This document shows positions 1 through 7,761 of a DNA stretch of 64,000 bases, piece by piece. The notes under the pieces are model-generated. The model worked only from the letters and a program-made list of their open reading frames with translations, was not told where the DNA came from and did not search any database. Within the stretch, counting starts at the first letter, position 1. Every line of letters begins with the position of its first letter. Source of the stretch: Thetidibacter halocola (GTDB taxonomy: Bacteria; Pseudomonadota; Alphaproteobacteria; Rhodobacterales; Rhodobacteraceae); NCBI RefSeq assembly GCF_018224955.1, contig NZ_JAGTUU010000003.1, forward strand, positions 529,506-593,505. The letters are read 5' to 3'. The position numbers and the translations under genes are program-made.

Positions 1-1
1 T

Positions 2-1489
2 GGCGTGGACGCGATCTGGATCTCGCCCTTCTTCACCTCGCCGATGAAGGATTTCGGCTATGACGTCAGCGATTACTGCGACGTCGACCCGATGTTCGGC
101 AGCCTGGCGGATTTCGACGTGCTGGTGGACACGGCGCACCAACTGGGCCTGCGGGTGATGATCGACCTCGTGCTGTCGCATACCTCGGACCAGCATCCGT
201 GGTTCGCGGAAAGCCGCGCCAGCAAGGACAATGACCGCGCCAACTGGTATGTCTGGGCCGATGCGAAACCCGACGGCACGCCACCCAACAACTGGCTGTC
301 GATCTTCGGTGGCTCGGCCTGGCAATGGGACGCGCGGCGCTGCCAGTATTACCTGCACAATTTCCTGACCTCGCAGCCGGACCTGAACTTTCACGAGCCC
401 GCCGTGCAGGAGGCGCTGCTGAAGGTCGTGCGCTTCTGGCTGGATCGGGGCGTCGACGGGTTCCGGCTCGACACGATCAACTTCTACATCCACGACAAGC
501 AGTTGCGCGACAACCCGGCCCTGGCCGAGGAAAAGCGCAACCCGATCAGCGCGCCGGCCGTGAACCCCTATACCTGGCAGGAACATCTCTACGACAAGAA
601 CCAGCCGGAAAACCTCGATTTCCTGCGCAAGCTGCGCAAGATCATGGACGAATTCGGCGCGGCCGCCGTGGGCGAGGTGGGCGACGACCTTTACGGTCTC
701 GACATTCTCGGCGAATACACCTCGGGCGGGGACAAGGTGCAGATGTCCTACGCCTTCGAGTTGCTCTCGCCGAAACAGCCCGATGCGGCCTATGTCGCCG
801 ATGTCATGGCGCTGGTCGATGAAAAGGCGCCCGAGGGCTGGGTCTGCTGGGCCTTCTCCAACCACGACGTGCCGCGCCATGTCAGCCGCTGGAACCTGCC
901 CGACGCCGCCGCTCGCGCCTATATCACGCTGATGATGTGCCTGCGGGGCTCGGTCTGCCTCTACCAGGGCGAAGAGCTTGGCCTGCCCGAGGCAGAGCTG
1001 CATTTCGAGGATCTGCAAGACCCCTACGGCATCCAGTTCTGGCCCGAGTTCAAGGGCCGCGACGGTTGCCGGACACCGATGGTCTGGGACCGCATGGCGC
1101 TGAACGGCGGGTTTTCCGCCGGGGTGCCGTGGCTGCCCGTCAGCCAGGATCACCTGCCGCGCGCCGTGGGTGAACAGGAACGCGACCCGGGCGCGCTGCT
1201 GCATCACTACCGCAAGACGATCGCGTTCCGCCACAGCCACGCGGCGCTGGCCAAGGGCACGCAAAGCAAGGTGCAGGCCACCGGCAGCATCGTGCATTTC
1301 CAGCGGCAGAGCGACACAGAGACGATCTTTGTCGCGGTCAACCTGTCGGGAGAGCCCGCGCAGGTGGCCATGCCCGAGGGAGACTGGCACCAGATCGGGA
1401 TAGAACTGGGCAGCGCGGCGGGTTTCCCCGACGGGCGCCTGCACTTGGGGCCGTGGCAGCCGGCGATGGCCGTGCTTCACCGCGGTTAA
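2..1489 (+). CDS. aglA: Alpha-glucosidase, GH13 (5' end outside window)
   Basis: Cytoplasmic glycoside hydrolase family 13 enzyme that cleaves imported alpha-glucosides to glucose. The reading frame is open from the first base, so the start lies upstream and only about 495 residues are visible. GH13 motifs are clear: the beta-strand-4 motif GVDGFRLDT holds the nucleophile Asp, GEVGDD the acid/base Glu, and SNHDVPRH the third catalytic Asp. The ORF ends 21 bp before an AglK-type ATPase, matching the aglEFGAK order known from rhizobia and Rhodobacteraceae, so transporter genes are expected just upstream. Family is certain; the substrate (trehalose, sucrose, maltose) is inferred. Confidence 0.93.
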   Translation, partial: GVDAIWISPFFTSPMKDFGYDVSDYCDVDPMFGSLADFDVLVDTAHQLGLRVMIDLVLSHTSDQHPWFAESRASKDNDRANWYVWADAKPDGTPPNNWLSIFGGSAWQWDARRCQYYLHNFLTSQPDLNFHEPAVQEALLKVVRFWLDRGVDGFRLDTINFYIHDKQLRDNPALAEEKRNPISAPAVNPYTWQEHLYDKNQPENLDFLRKLRKIMDEFGAAAVGEVGDDLYGLDILGEYTSGGDKVQMSYAFELLSPKQPDAAYVADVMALVDEKAPEGWVCWAFSNHDVPRHVSRWNLPDAAARAYITLMMCLRGSVCLYQGEELGLPEAELHFEDLQDPYGIQFWPEFKGRDGCRTPMVWDRMALNGGFSAGVPWLPVSQDHLPRAVGEQERDPGALLHHYRKTIAFRHSHAALAKGTQSKVQATGSIVHFQRQSDTETIFVAVNLSGEPAQVAMPEGDWHQIGIELGSAAGFPDGRLHLGPWQPAMAVLHRG

Positions 1490-1510
1490 CGAGAAAAAAG
1501 AGGGGGAGAG

Positions 1511-2593
1511 ATGGCCAACCTGAAGCTGACCAATGTCGCAAAGACCTATGGCGGCACGGTCGACGTGCTCAAGGATATCAACCTGGACATCACGCAGGGC
1601 GAGCTGATCGTCTTCGTGGGCCCTTCGGGCTGCGGCAAGTCCACGCTGTTGCGGATGATCGCGGGGCTGGAAAAGATCACCGGCGGCACGCTGGAGATCG
1701 ACGGGCAGGTGGTCAACGACGTGCCGCCCGCGCAGCGCGGCATCGCCATGGTGTTCCAGTCCTACGCGCTCTATCCGCACATGACCGTGCGCGAGAACAT
1801 GAGTTTCGCGCTGAAACTGGCCAAGAAACCCCAGGCAGAGATCGACGCGGCGGTGAACCGCGCGGCGAAGATGCTGCAACTGGAACCCTACCTGGACCGC
1901 CTGCCCAAGGCGCTGTCGGGCGGCCAGCGGCAGCGGGTGGCGATCGGGCGGAGCCTCGTGCGCGACCCCAAGGTCTATCTCTTCGACGAGCCGCTCTCGA
2001 ACCTCGACGCGGCGCTGCGGGTGGCGACCCGGATCGAGATCGCGCAGCTCAAGGAACAGATGCCCGAGCGCACGATGATCTACGTCACCCATGACCAGGT
2101 CGAGGCGATGACGCTGGCGACCCGCATCGTCGTGCTGGCGAACAAGGGCATCGCGCAGGTCGGCTCTCCGCTGGACCTGTATGAGCGGCCGAACAGCGAA
2201 TTCGTGGCGCAGTTCATCGGCTCTCCGTCGATGAACCTGCTTCTCGGCAAGGTCGTGGCGACCGGTGCGCAGACCCGGGTGCAACTGGCGGGCGGCGGCG
2301 TGGCGCTTTCGGATTATCCCACGACCGAGGCCGACATGGGCCTGTCGGTCAACGTGGGCGTCCGGCCCGAGGATTTCGTGACTGCCGGGGACGATTACCT
2401 TTACGAGGGCACGGTCGGCATCACCGAGGCGCTGGGAGAGGTGACGCTGCTCTATTTCGGCTCGGGCGAGGGGCAGGTCATCGCCAAGCTGCCCGGCATC
2501 CACCGCGAGATGCGTGGTCGCACCGTTCGGCTGACCGCCGATCCCGCCAAGGTGCACCTGTTCGCCAACGGCGTCTCGCTGCACCATCGCTGA
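1511..2593 (+). CDS. aglK: Alpha-glucoside ABC transporter ATP-binding protein
   Basis: ATPase of a CUT1 sugar ABC importer. Seen: Walker A GPSGCGKST (residues 37-45), signature LSGGQRQRVAIGRS, Walker B VYLFDEPLSNLDA, switch His in YVTHD, and a C-terminal MOP/OB-type domain typical of MalK/UgpC proteins; 360 residues is the usual length. The ATG follows GGGGGAGAG. It is the last gene of the agl operon and is closed by a strong terminator. CUT1 ATPases can be shared between sugar transporters, so it may serve more than the agl permease. Confidence 0.92.
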   Translation: MANLKLTNVAKTYGGTVDVLKDINLDITQGELIVFVGPSGCGKSTLLRMIAGLEKITGGTLEIDGQVVNDVPPAQRGIAMVFQSYALYPHMTVRENMSFALKLAKKPQAEIDAAVNRAAKMLQLEPYLDRLPKALSGGQRQRVAIGRSLVRDPKVYLFDEPLSNLDAALRVATRIEIAQLKEQMPERTMIYVTHDQVEAMTLATRIVVLANKGIAQVGSPLDLYERPNSEFVAQFIGSPSMNLLLGKVVATGAQTRVQLAGGGVALSDYPTTEADMGLSVNVGVRPEDFVTAGDDYLYEGTVGITEALGEVTLLYFGSGEGQVIAKLPGIHREMRGRTVRLTADPAKVHLFANGVSLHHR

Positions 2594-2604
2594 GGCGGAC
2601 ACGG

Positions 2605-2640
2605 AAACGCCCGGCGGGGAGGAGACTCCGCCGGGCGTTT
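2605..2640 (+). terminator. Terminator of the agl operon
   Basis: Perfect 13-bp inverted repeat, AAACGCCCGGCGG and its complement, around a 10-base loop that can add two further pairs. The right arm ends in TTT. It begins 11 bp after the aglK stop. Confidence 0.85.
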
Positions 2641-2675
2641 CGCCTGTGCCGCCCAGAGGCAGCGGTCAGGTCATG

Positions 2676-2918
2676 TCAGCAGCGAGCGCGATAGGTCTCG
2701 CCGGTCTGCGGGTCGCGATAGAGGCAGGTGCCGTCGCTGTAACGCTCGATCAGCGAGCCCGCGATCACGCCTGCGGCTGCACCAACCACGGCGCCGCGGA
2801 TCGGCTTGTCGTCGTCAAGCGCCGCACCCAAGGCCGCCCCGCCGGCCACGGCCGCGGTGGTGGTGTCGCAGGCCGCGAGCGGGATGAGAAGCGGCAGGAC
2901 GAGGATCAGTTTCTTCAC
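2676..2918 (-). CDS. Small glycine-zipper lipoprotein
   Basis: 80-residue envelope protein. An N-terminal lipoprotein signal (MKKLILVLPLLIPLAAC) ends in the lipobox LAAC, with Asp at +2 of the mature protein. Gly/Ala-rich stretches (AAVAGGAALGAALDDD and IRGAVVGAAAGVIAGS) look like a glycine zipper of the YMGG/17-kDa antigen type, followed by DPQTGETYRARC with a C-terminal Cys. Start is GTG, 7 bases after GGGAG. Specific function unknown; such proteins sit in the outer membrane. Transcribed alone or with the upstream rhodanese, from which a GC-rich hairpin separates it. Confidence 0.82.
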   Translation of the reverse strand: MKKLILVLPLLIPLAACDTTTAAVAGGAALGAALDDDKPIRGAVVGAAAGVIAGSLIERYSDGTCLYRDPQTGETYRARC

Positions 2919-2962
2919 GGTCTGTCTCCCCTCAGGATGCCAATGTTCAGGCGCCGCGCCGG

Positions 2963-2992
2963 GTTCCCGCCGGCCTTGCGGCGGGCGGGAAC
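2963..2992 (-). terminator. Hairpin after the rhodanese gene
   Basis: Arms GTTCCCGC and GCGGGAAC enclose a second GC-rich pairing region. It lies 8 bp past the rhodanese stop in its direction of transcription. There is no clear U tract, so termination is uncertain. Confidence 0.45.
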
Positions 2993-2999
2993 GCGCCGA

Positions 3000-3356
3000 T
3001 CACCGTTCGATCGCGCCGCCGGCCTGCTGCCAATGCGCCAATCCGCCGATATTGTATACCTCGTGACCCATCCGGGCCAGCATCCCCTTCGCCATCGATG
3101 ACCGCGCGCCCGAGGCGCAGTAGACGGCGACGGGCTTGCCCGATTTCAGTTCGGCCAGGCATTCCGGGCTGCGCGGGTCGGCGCGCATGGCCAACGCGGC
3201 GGTGGGGATCGCCAGAGCACCCTTCGCCTTGCCCGACATGGCAATTTCCATCGGCTCACGGATGTCGATCAGCACGATCTCGCCCGCCTCGACAAGGGGG
3301 ATAGCCTGGGCGGCGGTCATGCCCGGCGTGGGGTCGGTTCTCAGAAAGTTGAACAT
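3000..3356 (-). CDS. Rhodanese-domain sulfurtransferase
   Basis: Single-domain rhodanese of 118 residues, a sulfur-transfer protein acting in the cytoplasm. The active-site loop VYCASGARS carries the persulfide-forming Cys, the domain opens with IVLIDIREPMEIAMSGKAKGALAIP, and it ends with VYNIGGLAHWQQAGG, all standard for the family. The ATG follows GGAG. Its promoter overlaps a palindrome matching the SqrR/BigR operator pattern, so induction by sulfide or persulfide is the likely mode of regulation. No sulfide:quinone reductase or persulfide dioxygenase gene is in the window, so the partner enzymes are elsewhere. Confidence 0.92.
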   Translation of the reverse strand: MFNFLRTDPTPGMTAAQAIPLVEAGEIVLIDIREPMEIAMSGKAKGALAIPTAALAMRADPRSPECLAELKSGKPVAVYCASGARSSMAKGMLARMGHEVYNIGGLAHWQQAGGAIER

Positions 3357-3385
3357 TGCGGCGTCTCCAAGCCTGTTTGACCTTT

Positions 3386-3413
3386 CATATACATTCTAAT
3401 AGTGGAATGTAAA
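3386..3413 (-). promoter_or_regulatory. Rhodanese promoter with SqrR/BigR-like operator
   Basis: On the minus strand TTTACA, 16 bases, then TATATG form a -35/-10 pair about 30 bases before the rhodanese ATG. Between and overlapping them lies a 22-bp palindrome with 7-bp arms, TACATTC and GAATGTA, around 8 bases (3390-3411). This contains ATTC-N8-GAAT, the site I recall for the sulfide-responsive ArsR-family repressor SqrR and its relative BigR. A repressor bound here would block the promoter. Confidence 0.75.
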
Positions 3414-3427
3414 GGGTCACAGTGCAC

Positions 3428-3442
3428 GTTCCGCATCCGTTC
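3428..3442. promoter_or_regulatory. LexA (SOS) box of uvrA
   Basis: GTTC, seven bases, GTTC: the exact alphaproteobacterial SOS box. It lies 65 bp upstream of the uvrA start chosen here. uvrA is a classical LexA target. Confidence 0.85.
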
Positions 3443-3507
3443 TCCATTTTCGATTGGCGGGACGGGCCGGATCGACTATCTGTCACCCAGACCAGCCGGG
3501 GGACCAG

Positions 3508-6366
3508 ATGCCGGATCTGAAGCAGATCGAAGTGCGCGGCGCGCGCGAACACAACCTGAAAAGCATCGACGTGGACATTCCGCGCGATCAACTCGTGGTC
3601 ATCACGGGCCTGTCGGGGTCGGGAAAGTCGAGCCTCGCCTTCGACACGATCTATGCCGAGGGCCAGCGCCGCTATGTCGAAAGCCTCAGCGCCTATGCGC
3701 GGCAGTTCCTCGACATGATGGAAAAGCCCGACGTGGATCACATCGCGGGCCTGTCACCCGCCATCTCGATCGAGCAGAAGACGACGTCGAAGAACCCCCG
3801 GTCGACCGTCGGCACGGTGACAGAGATCTACGACTACATGCGGCTGCTCTTTGCCCGCGTCGGCACGCCCTACAGCCCCGCCACCGGCCTGCCCATCGAG
3901 GCGCAGCAGGTGCAGGACATGGTCGACCGCGTCATGGCGATGGAGGAGGGCACGCGCGCCTACCTGCTGGCCCCCATCGTGCGCGACCGCAAGGGCGAAT
4001 ACCGCAAGGAATTCGCCGATCTGCGCAAGCAGGGCTTCCAGCGCGTCAAGGTGAACGGCGAGTTCCACGAGTTGGACGCGCCGCCGACGCTCGACAAGAA
4101 ATTCCGGCACGACATCGATGTTGTGGTGGACCGGATCGTGGTGCGCGAGGGGATGGAGACGCGGCTGGCGGACAGTTTCCGCACCGCGCTGGATCTGGCC
4201 AGCGGCATCGCCGTGCTGGAAACCGCCCCGAAAGAGGGCGATCCCCAACGGATCACCTTTTCCGAGAATTTCGCCTGTCCCGTGTCCGGCTTCACCATTC
4301 CCGAGATCGAGCCGCGCCTGTTCTCCTTCAACGCGCCCTTCGGGGCCTGCCCGGATTGCGACGGTCTGGGCGTCGAGTTGTTCTTCGACCCGGGCCTGAT
4401 GGTGCCGGACGTGACGCTGACCCTCGTGGACGGGGCCATCGCGCCCTGGCGCAAGGGCAAGTCGCCCTATTTCATCCAGACAATCGAGGCCATCGCGAAA
4501 CACTACGGCTTCGCCCCCAAGGCCCGGTGGAAAGACCTGCCTGCCCATGTGCAGCAGGTGTTCCTCTATGGCTCGGGTGATGACGAGATCCCGTTCCGCT
4601 ATGACGAGGGCGGGCGCGTCTACCAGGTGACGCGCGCCTTCGAGGGCGTCATTCCCAACATGGAACGCCGCTATCGCGAGACGGATTCCAGCTGGATCCG
4701 TGAAGAGTTCGAGCGGTTCCAGAACAACCGTCCCTGCGGCACCTGCGGCGGCTACCGCCTGCGGGCCGAGGCGCTGGCGGTGCGCATCGGCGGGCTGCAT
4801 GTGGGCCAGGTGGTCGAGATGTCGATCAAGGAGGCCTATGCCTGGATCGGGTCGGTCAACGCCACGCTGACACCGCAAAAACAGGAGATAGCCCGCGCCA
4901 TCCTGAAGGAGATCGGAGAGCGGCTGGGATTCCTGAATAACGTTGGACTTGAATATCTTACCCTGTCCCGTGCAGCCGGAACATTAAGTGGTGGCGAAAG
5001 CCAGCGCATCCGCCTGGCCAGCCAGATCGGCTCTGGCCTGACGGGCGTGCTGTATGTGCTGGACGAGCCCAGCATCGGGTTGCACCAGCGCGACAACGAC
5101 CGTTTGATCGGCACGCTGAAACACCTGCGCGACCAGGGCAACACGGTGCTGGTGGTCGAGCATGACGAGGACATGATCCGTCAGGCGGACTATGTGTTCG
5201 ACATCGGGCCGGGCGCGGGTGTGCATGGCGGGCGCGTCGTGGCCGAGGGCACGCCCGACCAGATCGCCGCCGATACCGCCAGCCTGACCGGACAATACCT
5301 CTCCGGCACGCGCGAGATCGCGGTGCCCGCCGAGCGGCGCAAGGGCAACGGCAAGAAGCTGACCGTGGTCAAGGCGACGGGCAACAACCTGCGGGACGTG
5401 ACAGCGGAATTCCCGCTGGGCAAGTTCGTCTGCGTGACCGGCGTTTCGGGCGGGGGCAAGTCGACCCTGACCATCGAGACGCTCTACAAGAATGCCGCGA
5501 TGAAGCTGAACGGTGCGCGCGAGACGCCCGCCCCCTGCGAGACGATCAAGGGGTTCGAGCATCTCGACAAGGTCATCGACATCGACCAGCGCCCTATCGG
5601 GCGCACGCCGCGGTCGAACCCGGCGACCTACACCGGCGCGTTCACGCCGATCCGCGACTGGTTCGCCGGCCTGCCCGAAGCCAAGGCACGCGGCTACAAG
5701 CCGGGGCGCTTCAGCTTCAACGTCAAGGGCGGCCGCTGCGAGGCGTGTCAGGGCGACGGCGTCATCAAGATCGAGATGCACTTCCTGCCCGATGTTTACG
5801 TCACCTGCGAGACCTGCAAGGGCAAGAGATACAACCGGGAAACCCTTGAAATTCATTTCAAGGGCAAGAGCATAGCCGACGTTCTTGATATGACGGTCGA
5901 GGACGCGCAGGAGTTCTTCAAGGCGGTTCCGGTGATCCGTGAAAAGATGGATGCACTGGTTCGTGTCGGCCTTGGCTATGTCAAGGTCGGCCAGCAGGCC
6001 ACGACCCTGTCAGGCGGCGAGGCGCAGCGCGTGAAACTGTCCAAGGAACTGGCGAAACGCTCCACCGGGCGCACACTTTATATCTTGGACGAGCCCACGA
6101 CCGGCCTGCATTTCGAGGATGTGCGCAAGCTGTTGGAAGTGCTGCATGAACTGGTCGAACAGGGCAACTCGGTAGTGGTGATCGAGCACAATCTCGACGT
6201 CATCAAGACCGCAGACTGGATTATCGACATCGGCCCAGAAGGCGGCGATGGCGGCGGTCTGATCGTTGCGACGGGCACACCCGAGGACGTGGCCGAGGTT
6301 GGCGAAAGCCACACGGGCCGCTACCTGAAACCGATTCTGGCCCACCGCAAGGTGGCCGCTGAGTGA
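3508..6366 (+). CDS. uvrA: Excinuclease ABC subunit A (UvrA)
   Basis: DNA-damage recognition ATPase of nucleotide excision repair, loading UvrB on lesions. The 952-residue protein has two ABC modules: first Walker A GLSGSGKS (34-41) and signature [17 protein letters not shown], second Walker A GVSGGGKS and signature [16 protein letters not shown]. The zinc-finger cysteine pairs are CPDCDGLG in the first module and CEACQGDG...CETCKGKR in the second. The frame is open upstream, but the ATG at 3508 gives the conserved start [17 protein letters not shown] and follows GGGGG. A LexA box lies upstream. Confidence 0.97.
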   Translation: MPDLKQIEVRGAREHNLKSIDVDIPRDQLVVITGLSGSGKSSLAFDTIYAEGQRRYVESLSAYARQFLDMMEKPDVDHIAGLSPAISIEQKTTSKNPRSTVGTVTEIYDYMRLLFARVGTPYSPATGLPIEAQQVQDMVDRVMAMEEGTRAYLLAPIVRDRKGEYRKEFADLRKQGFQRVKVNGEFHELDAPPTLDKKFRHDIDVVVDRIVVREGMETRLADSFRTALDLASGIAVLETAPKEGDPQRITFSENFACPVSGFTIPEIEPRLFSFNAPFGACPDCDGLGVELFFDPGLMVPDVTLTLVDGAIAPWRKGKSPYFIQTIEAIAKHYGFAPKARWKDLPAHVQQVFLYGSGDDEIPFRYDEGGRVYQVTRAFEGVIPNMERRYRETDSSWIREEFERFQNNRPCGTCGGYRLRAEALAVRIGGLHVGQVVEMSIKEAYAWIGSVNATLTPQKQEIARAILKEIGERLGFLNNVGLEYLTLSRAAGTLSGGESQRIRLASQIGSGLTGVLYVLDEPSIGLHQRDNDRLIGTLKHLRDQGNTVLVVEHDEDMIRQADYVFDIGPGAGVHGGRVVAEGTPDQIAADTASLTGQYLSGTREIAVPAERRKGNGKKLTVVKATGNNLRDVTAEFPLGKFVCVTGVSGGGKSTLTIETLYKNAAMKLNGARETPAPCETIKGFEHLDKVIDIDQRPIGRTPRSNPATYTGAFTPIRDWFAGLPEAKARGYKPGRFSFNVKGGRCEACQGDGVIKIEMHFLPDVYVTCETCKGKRYNRETLEIHFKGKSIADVLDMTVEDAQEFFKAVPVIREKMDALVRVGLGYVKVGQQATTLSGGEAQRVKLSKELAKRSTGRTLYILDEPTTGLHFEDVRKLLEVLHELVEQGNSVVVIEHNLDVIKTADWIIDIGPEGGDGGGLIVATGTPEDVAEVGESHTGRYLKPILAHRKVAAE

Positions 6367-6367
6367 C

Positions 6368-6685
6368 CTAGTCGAGAACTGCCGCGATCGCGCCGATCAG
6401 GTCCAGAACCTCGCGCGTTTCGCGGTCCACGCGGTAGACGTAGTTGCCGACGCGGTAATAGCTTTGACCGGGGTCCAGGCCATAGCGGTCGGGGTAGCGG
6501 ATCACGATGTAATCGCGGTCGATGCGGTCGCCGACGCGATAGTGGTCGTGATGCTGTTTCTTTGCGAGCCCCGGAGGAACGCAGGCGGGGCTTTTCTTTG
6601 CGAGGCCAGGCGGGCAGCCCTGCGGGCCGGCCTGCACCGGTGCCGCAAGGGCGATCAGGATCAGGGGAAGGGCGAGGACGCGCAT
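6368..6685 (-). CDS. Small periplasmic RcnB-like protein
   Basis: 105-residue exported protein: signal peptide MRVLALPLILIALAAPVQA, then a low-complexity stretch with two PPGLAKK repeats and a His pair, then YRVGDRIDRDYIVIRYPDRYGLDPGQ and YYRVGNYVYRVDRET, resembling the RcnB-type periplasmic fold. RcnB of E. coli modulates Ni/Co efflux; that role here is not shown. Start at 6685 follows AAGGA and gives the signal peptide; the longer open frame upstream is not expected to be coding. Convergent with uvrA, one base between the stops. Proteins like this are often misnamed from the uvrA next door. Confidence 0.75.
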   Translation of the reverse strand: MRVLALPLILIALAAPVQAGPQGCPPGLAKKSPACVPPGLAKKQHHDHYRVGDRIDRDYIVIRYPDRYGLDPGQSYYRVGNYVYRVDRETREVLDLIGAIAAVLD

Positions 6686-6810
6686 GGGAAGTCCTTTCGC
6701 ATCTGCGTTCACATGCGAGACAAATACCCCTGCGCGTCGCCTTGTTCCAACGGGATCGTCACCTGCAGCGGATGACCGCCGACAGGCTGGCGCGGTTCCG
6801 CCTGTGGCCG

Positions 6811-7014
6811 TCAGCCCTTGGTCTTGCAGGTGTTGATGCCCAGCATCGCGTAGGGCGGGCAGGTGCCCAGCGCAGCGGTCGCCAGCATCACGAGTCCGAC
6901 GATCAGGGCGATCCATTTCAGCACGCCCGCGGCAGTGAAGAAGACGACCAGCGCGACGATGCCGACGATGGCGCGGATCAGGCGGTCGGTGGAGCCGACA
7001 TTCTTGGCAAACAT
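6811..7014 (-). CDS. DUF2892 (YgaP-type) membrane protein
   Basis: 67-residue inner-membrane protein with two hydrophobic segments: the first contains IRAIVGIVALVVFFTAAG, the second WIALIVGLVMLATAALG. The ending is CPPYAMLGINTC. This is the DUF2892 pattern, also found as the membrane part of YgaP rhodaneses, where the CP...L.G.NTC end is conserved. Function unknown. It lies just downstream of a Crp/Fnr regulator gene in the same orientation, with a 72-bp gap holding only a poor, degenerate Fnr-like half-site. Confidence 0.88.
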   Translation of the reverse strand: MFAKNVGSTDRLIRAIVGIVALVVFFTAAGVLKWIALIVGLVMLATAALGTCPPYAMLGINTCKTKG

Positions 7015-7086
7015 TGTGTAACCCTCCGGTTTGATTCGATGTGAAGGAAGGTTAACGCGACTCGGTGCCTTCTGTCGGTGACATGG

Positions 7087-7761
7087 TCACATTGCAGCGT
7101 CGCTTTCTGCAAGGCTGCGCAGCGTCGTCTCGTCGCAGAGCAGGACCGCCCCGCGTTCCAGCCGCACCAGACCGCGCCGCGCCAGCGCATCCAGCCGGCG
7201 CGAGATCACCTCGCGGGCCGAGCCGATCATCACGGCCAGTTCGGCATGGGTGGCCTCGACCCGTCCGGCGTCGGCGCGCTCCAGCAGGCATTGCGCCAGC
7301 CGCGCCTCGACCCGGGTGAAGGCGACGCGTTCGAGCAGGTGCATCATGGATTGCATTCGCGCGGCGAAGGCGCGGAAGACAAAGGCGCGAAAGGCCGCGT
7401 CGCCGTCCATCAGCCGCAGGAACATCTCTCGCGGGATCAGGACCAGGCGGCACTCGGTTCGGGTGATCGCCTCGCCGGAATAATCCTCGCTGCCCAGCAG
7501 GCTGAGCGTGGATTGCACGCAGCTTTGTCCCGGCTCGACGGCGTAAAGCAGGATGTCGCGCCCGGTAGGACCGGTCAGAAAGACCTCGATCCGCCCGGAC
7601 AGCACGACGACAAAGCCCATGGCGGCCTCGCCGGGGTGGAACAGCGCCGTGCCTTGCGGCACGGTTTGCGGGATCAGCCCGCGCAGCGCGGTGCGGCTGG
7701 CATCCGCCAGGGGCGGCAGCGAGCGGTCTGCCGTCCAGTCGGGCAGGTCAGCCGCGGCCAC
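7087..7761 (-). CDS. Crp/Fnr family transcription regulator
   Basis: About 224 residues: N-terminal cyclic-nucleotide-binding-like barrel (TALFHPGEAAMGFVVVLSGRIEVF) and C-terminal winged helix (HAELAVMIGSAREVISRRLDAL). The recognition helix has E-x-x-S-R, as in Fnr/Dnr proteins. No N-terminal cysteine cluster is seen, so it is not a classical oxygen-sensing Fnr. The start is uncertain: the frame runs open into mmsB, and the GTG at 7761 is preferred on length; it overlaps the mmsB stop by 14 bp. Effector unknown. The neighbouring DUF2892 gene is a possible target. Confidence 0.82.
   Translation of the reverse strand: MAAADLPDWTADRSLPPLADASRTALRGLIPQTVPQGTALFHPGEAAMGFVVVLSGRIEVFLTGPTGRDILLYAVEPGQSCVQSTLSLLGSEDYSGEAITRTECRLVLIPREMFLRLMDGDAAFRAFVFRAFAARMQSMMHLLERVAFTRVEARLAQCLLERADAGRVEATHAELAVMIGSAREVISRRLDALARRGLVRLERGAVLLCDETTLRSLAESDAAM

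Noticed and set aside
7077..7089. GTGAC-ATG-GTCAC palindrome at the end of the Crp/Fnr gene
   Set aside because: It overlaps the coding end and is only 13 bp; an operator for DUF2892 is possible but not supported.
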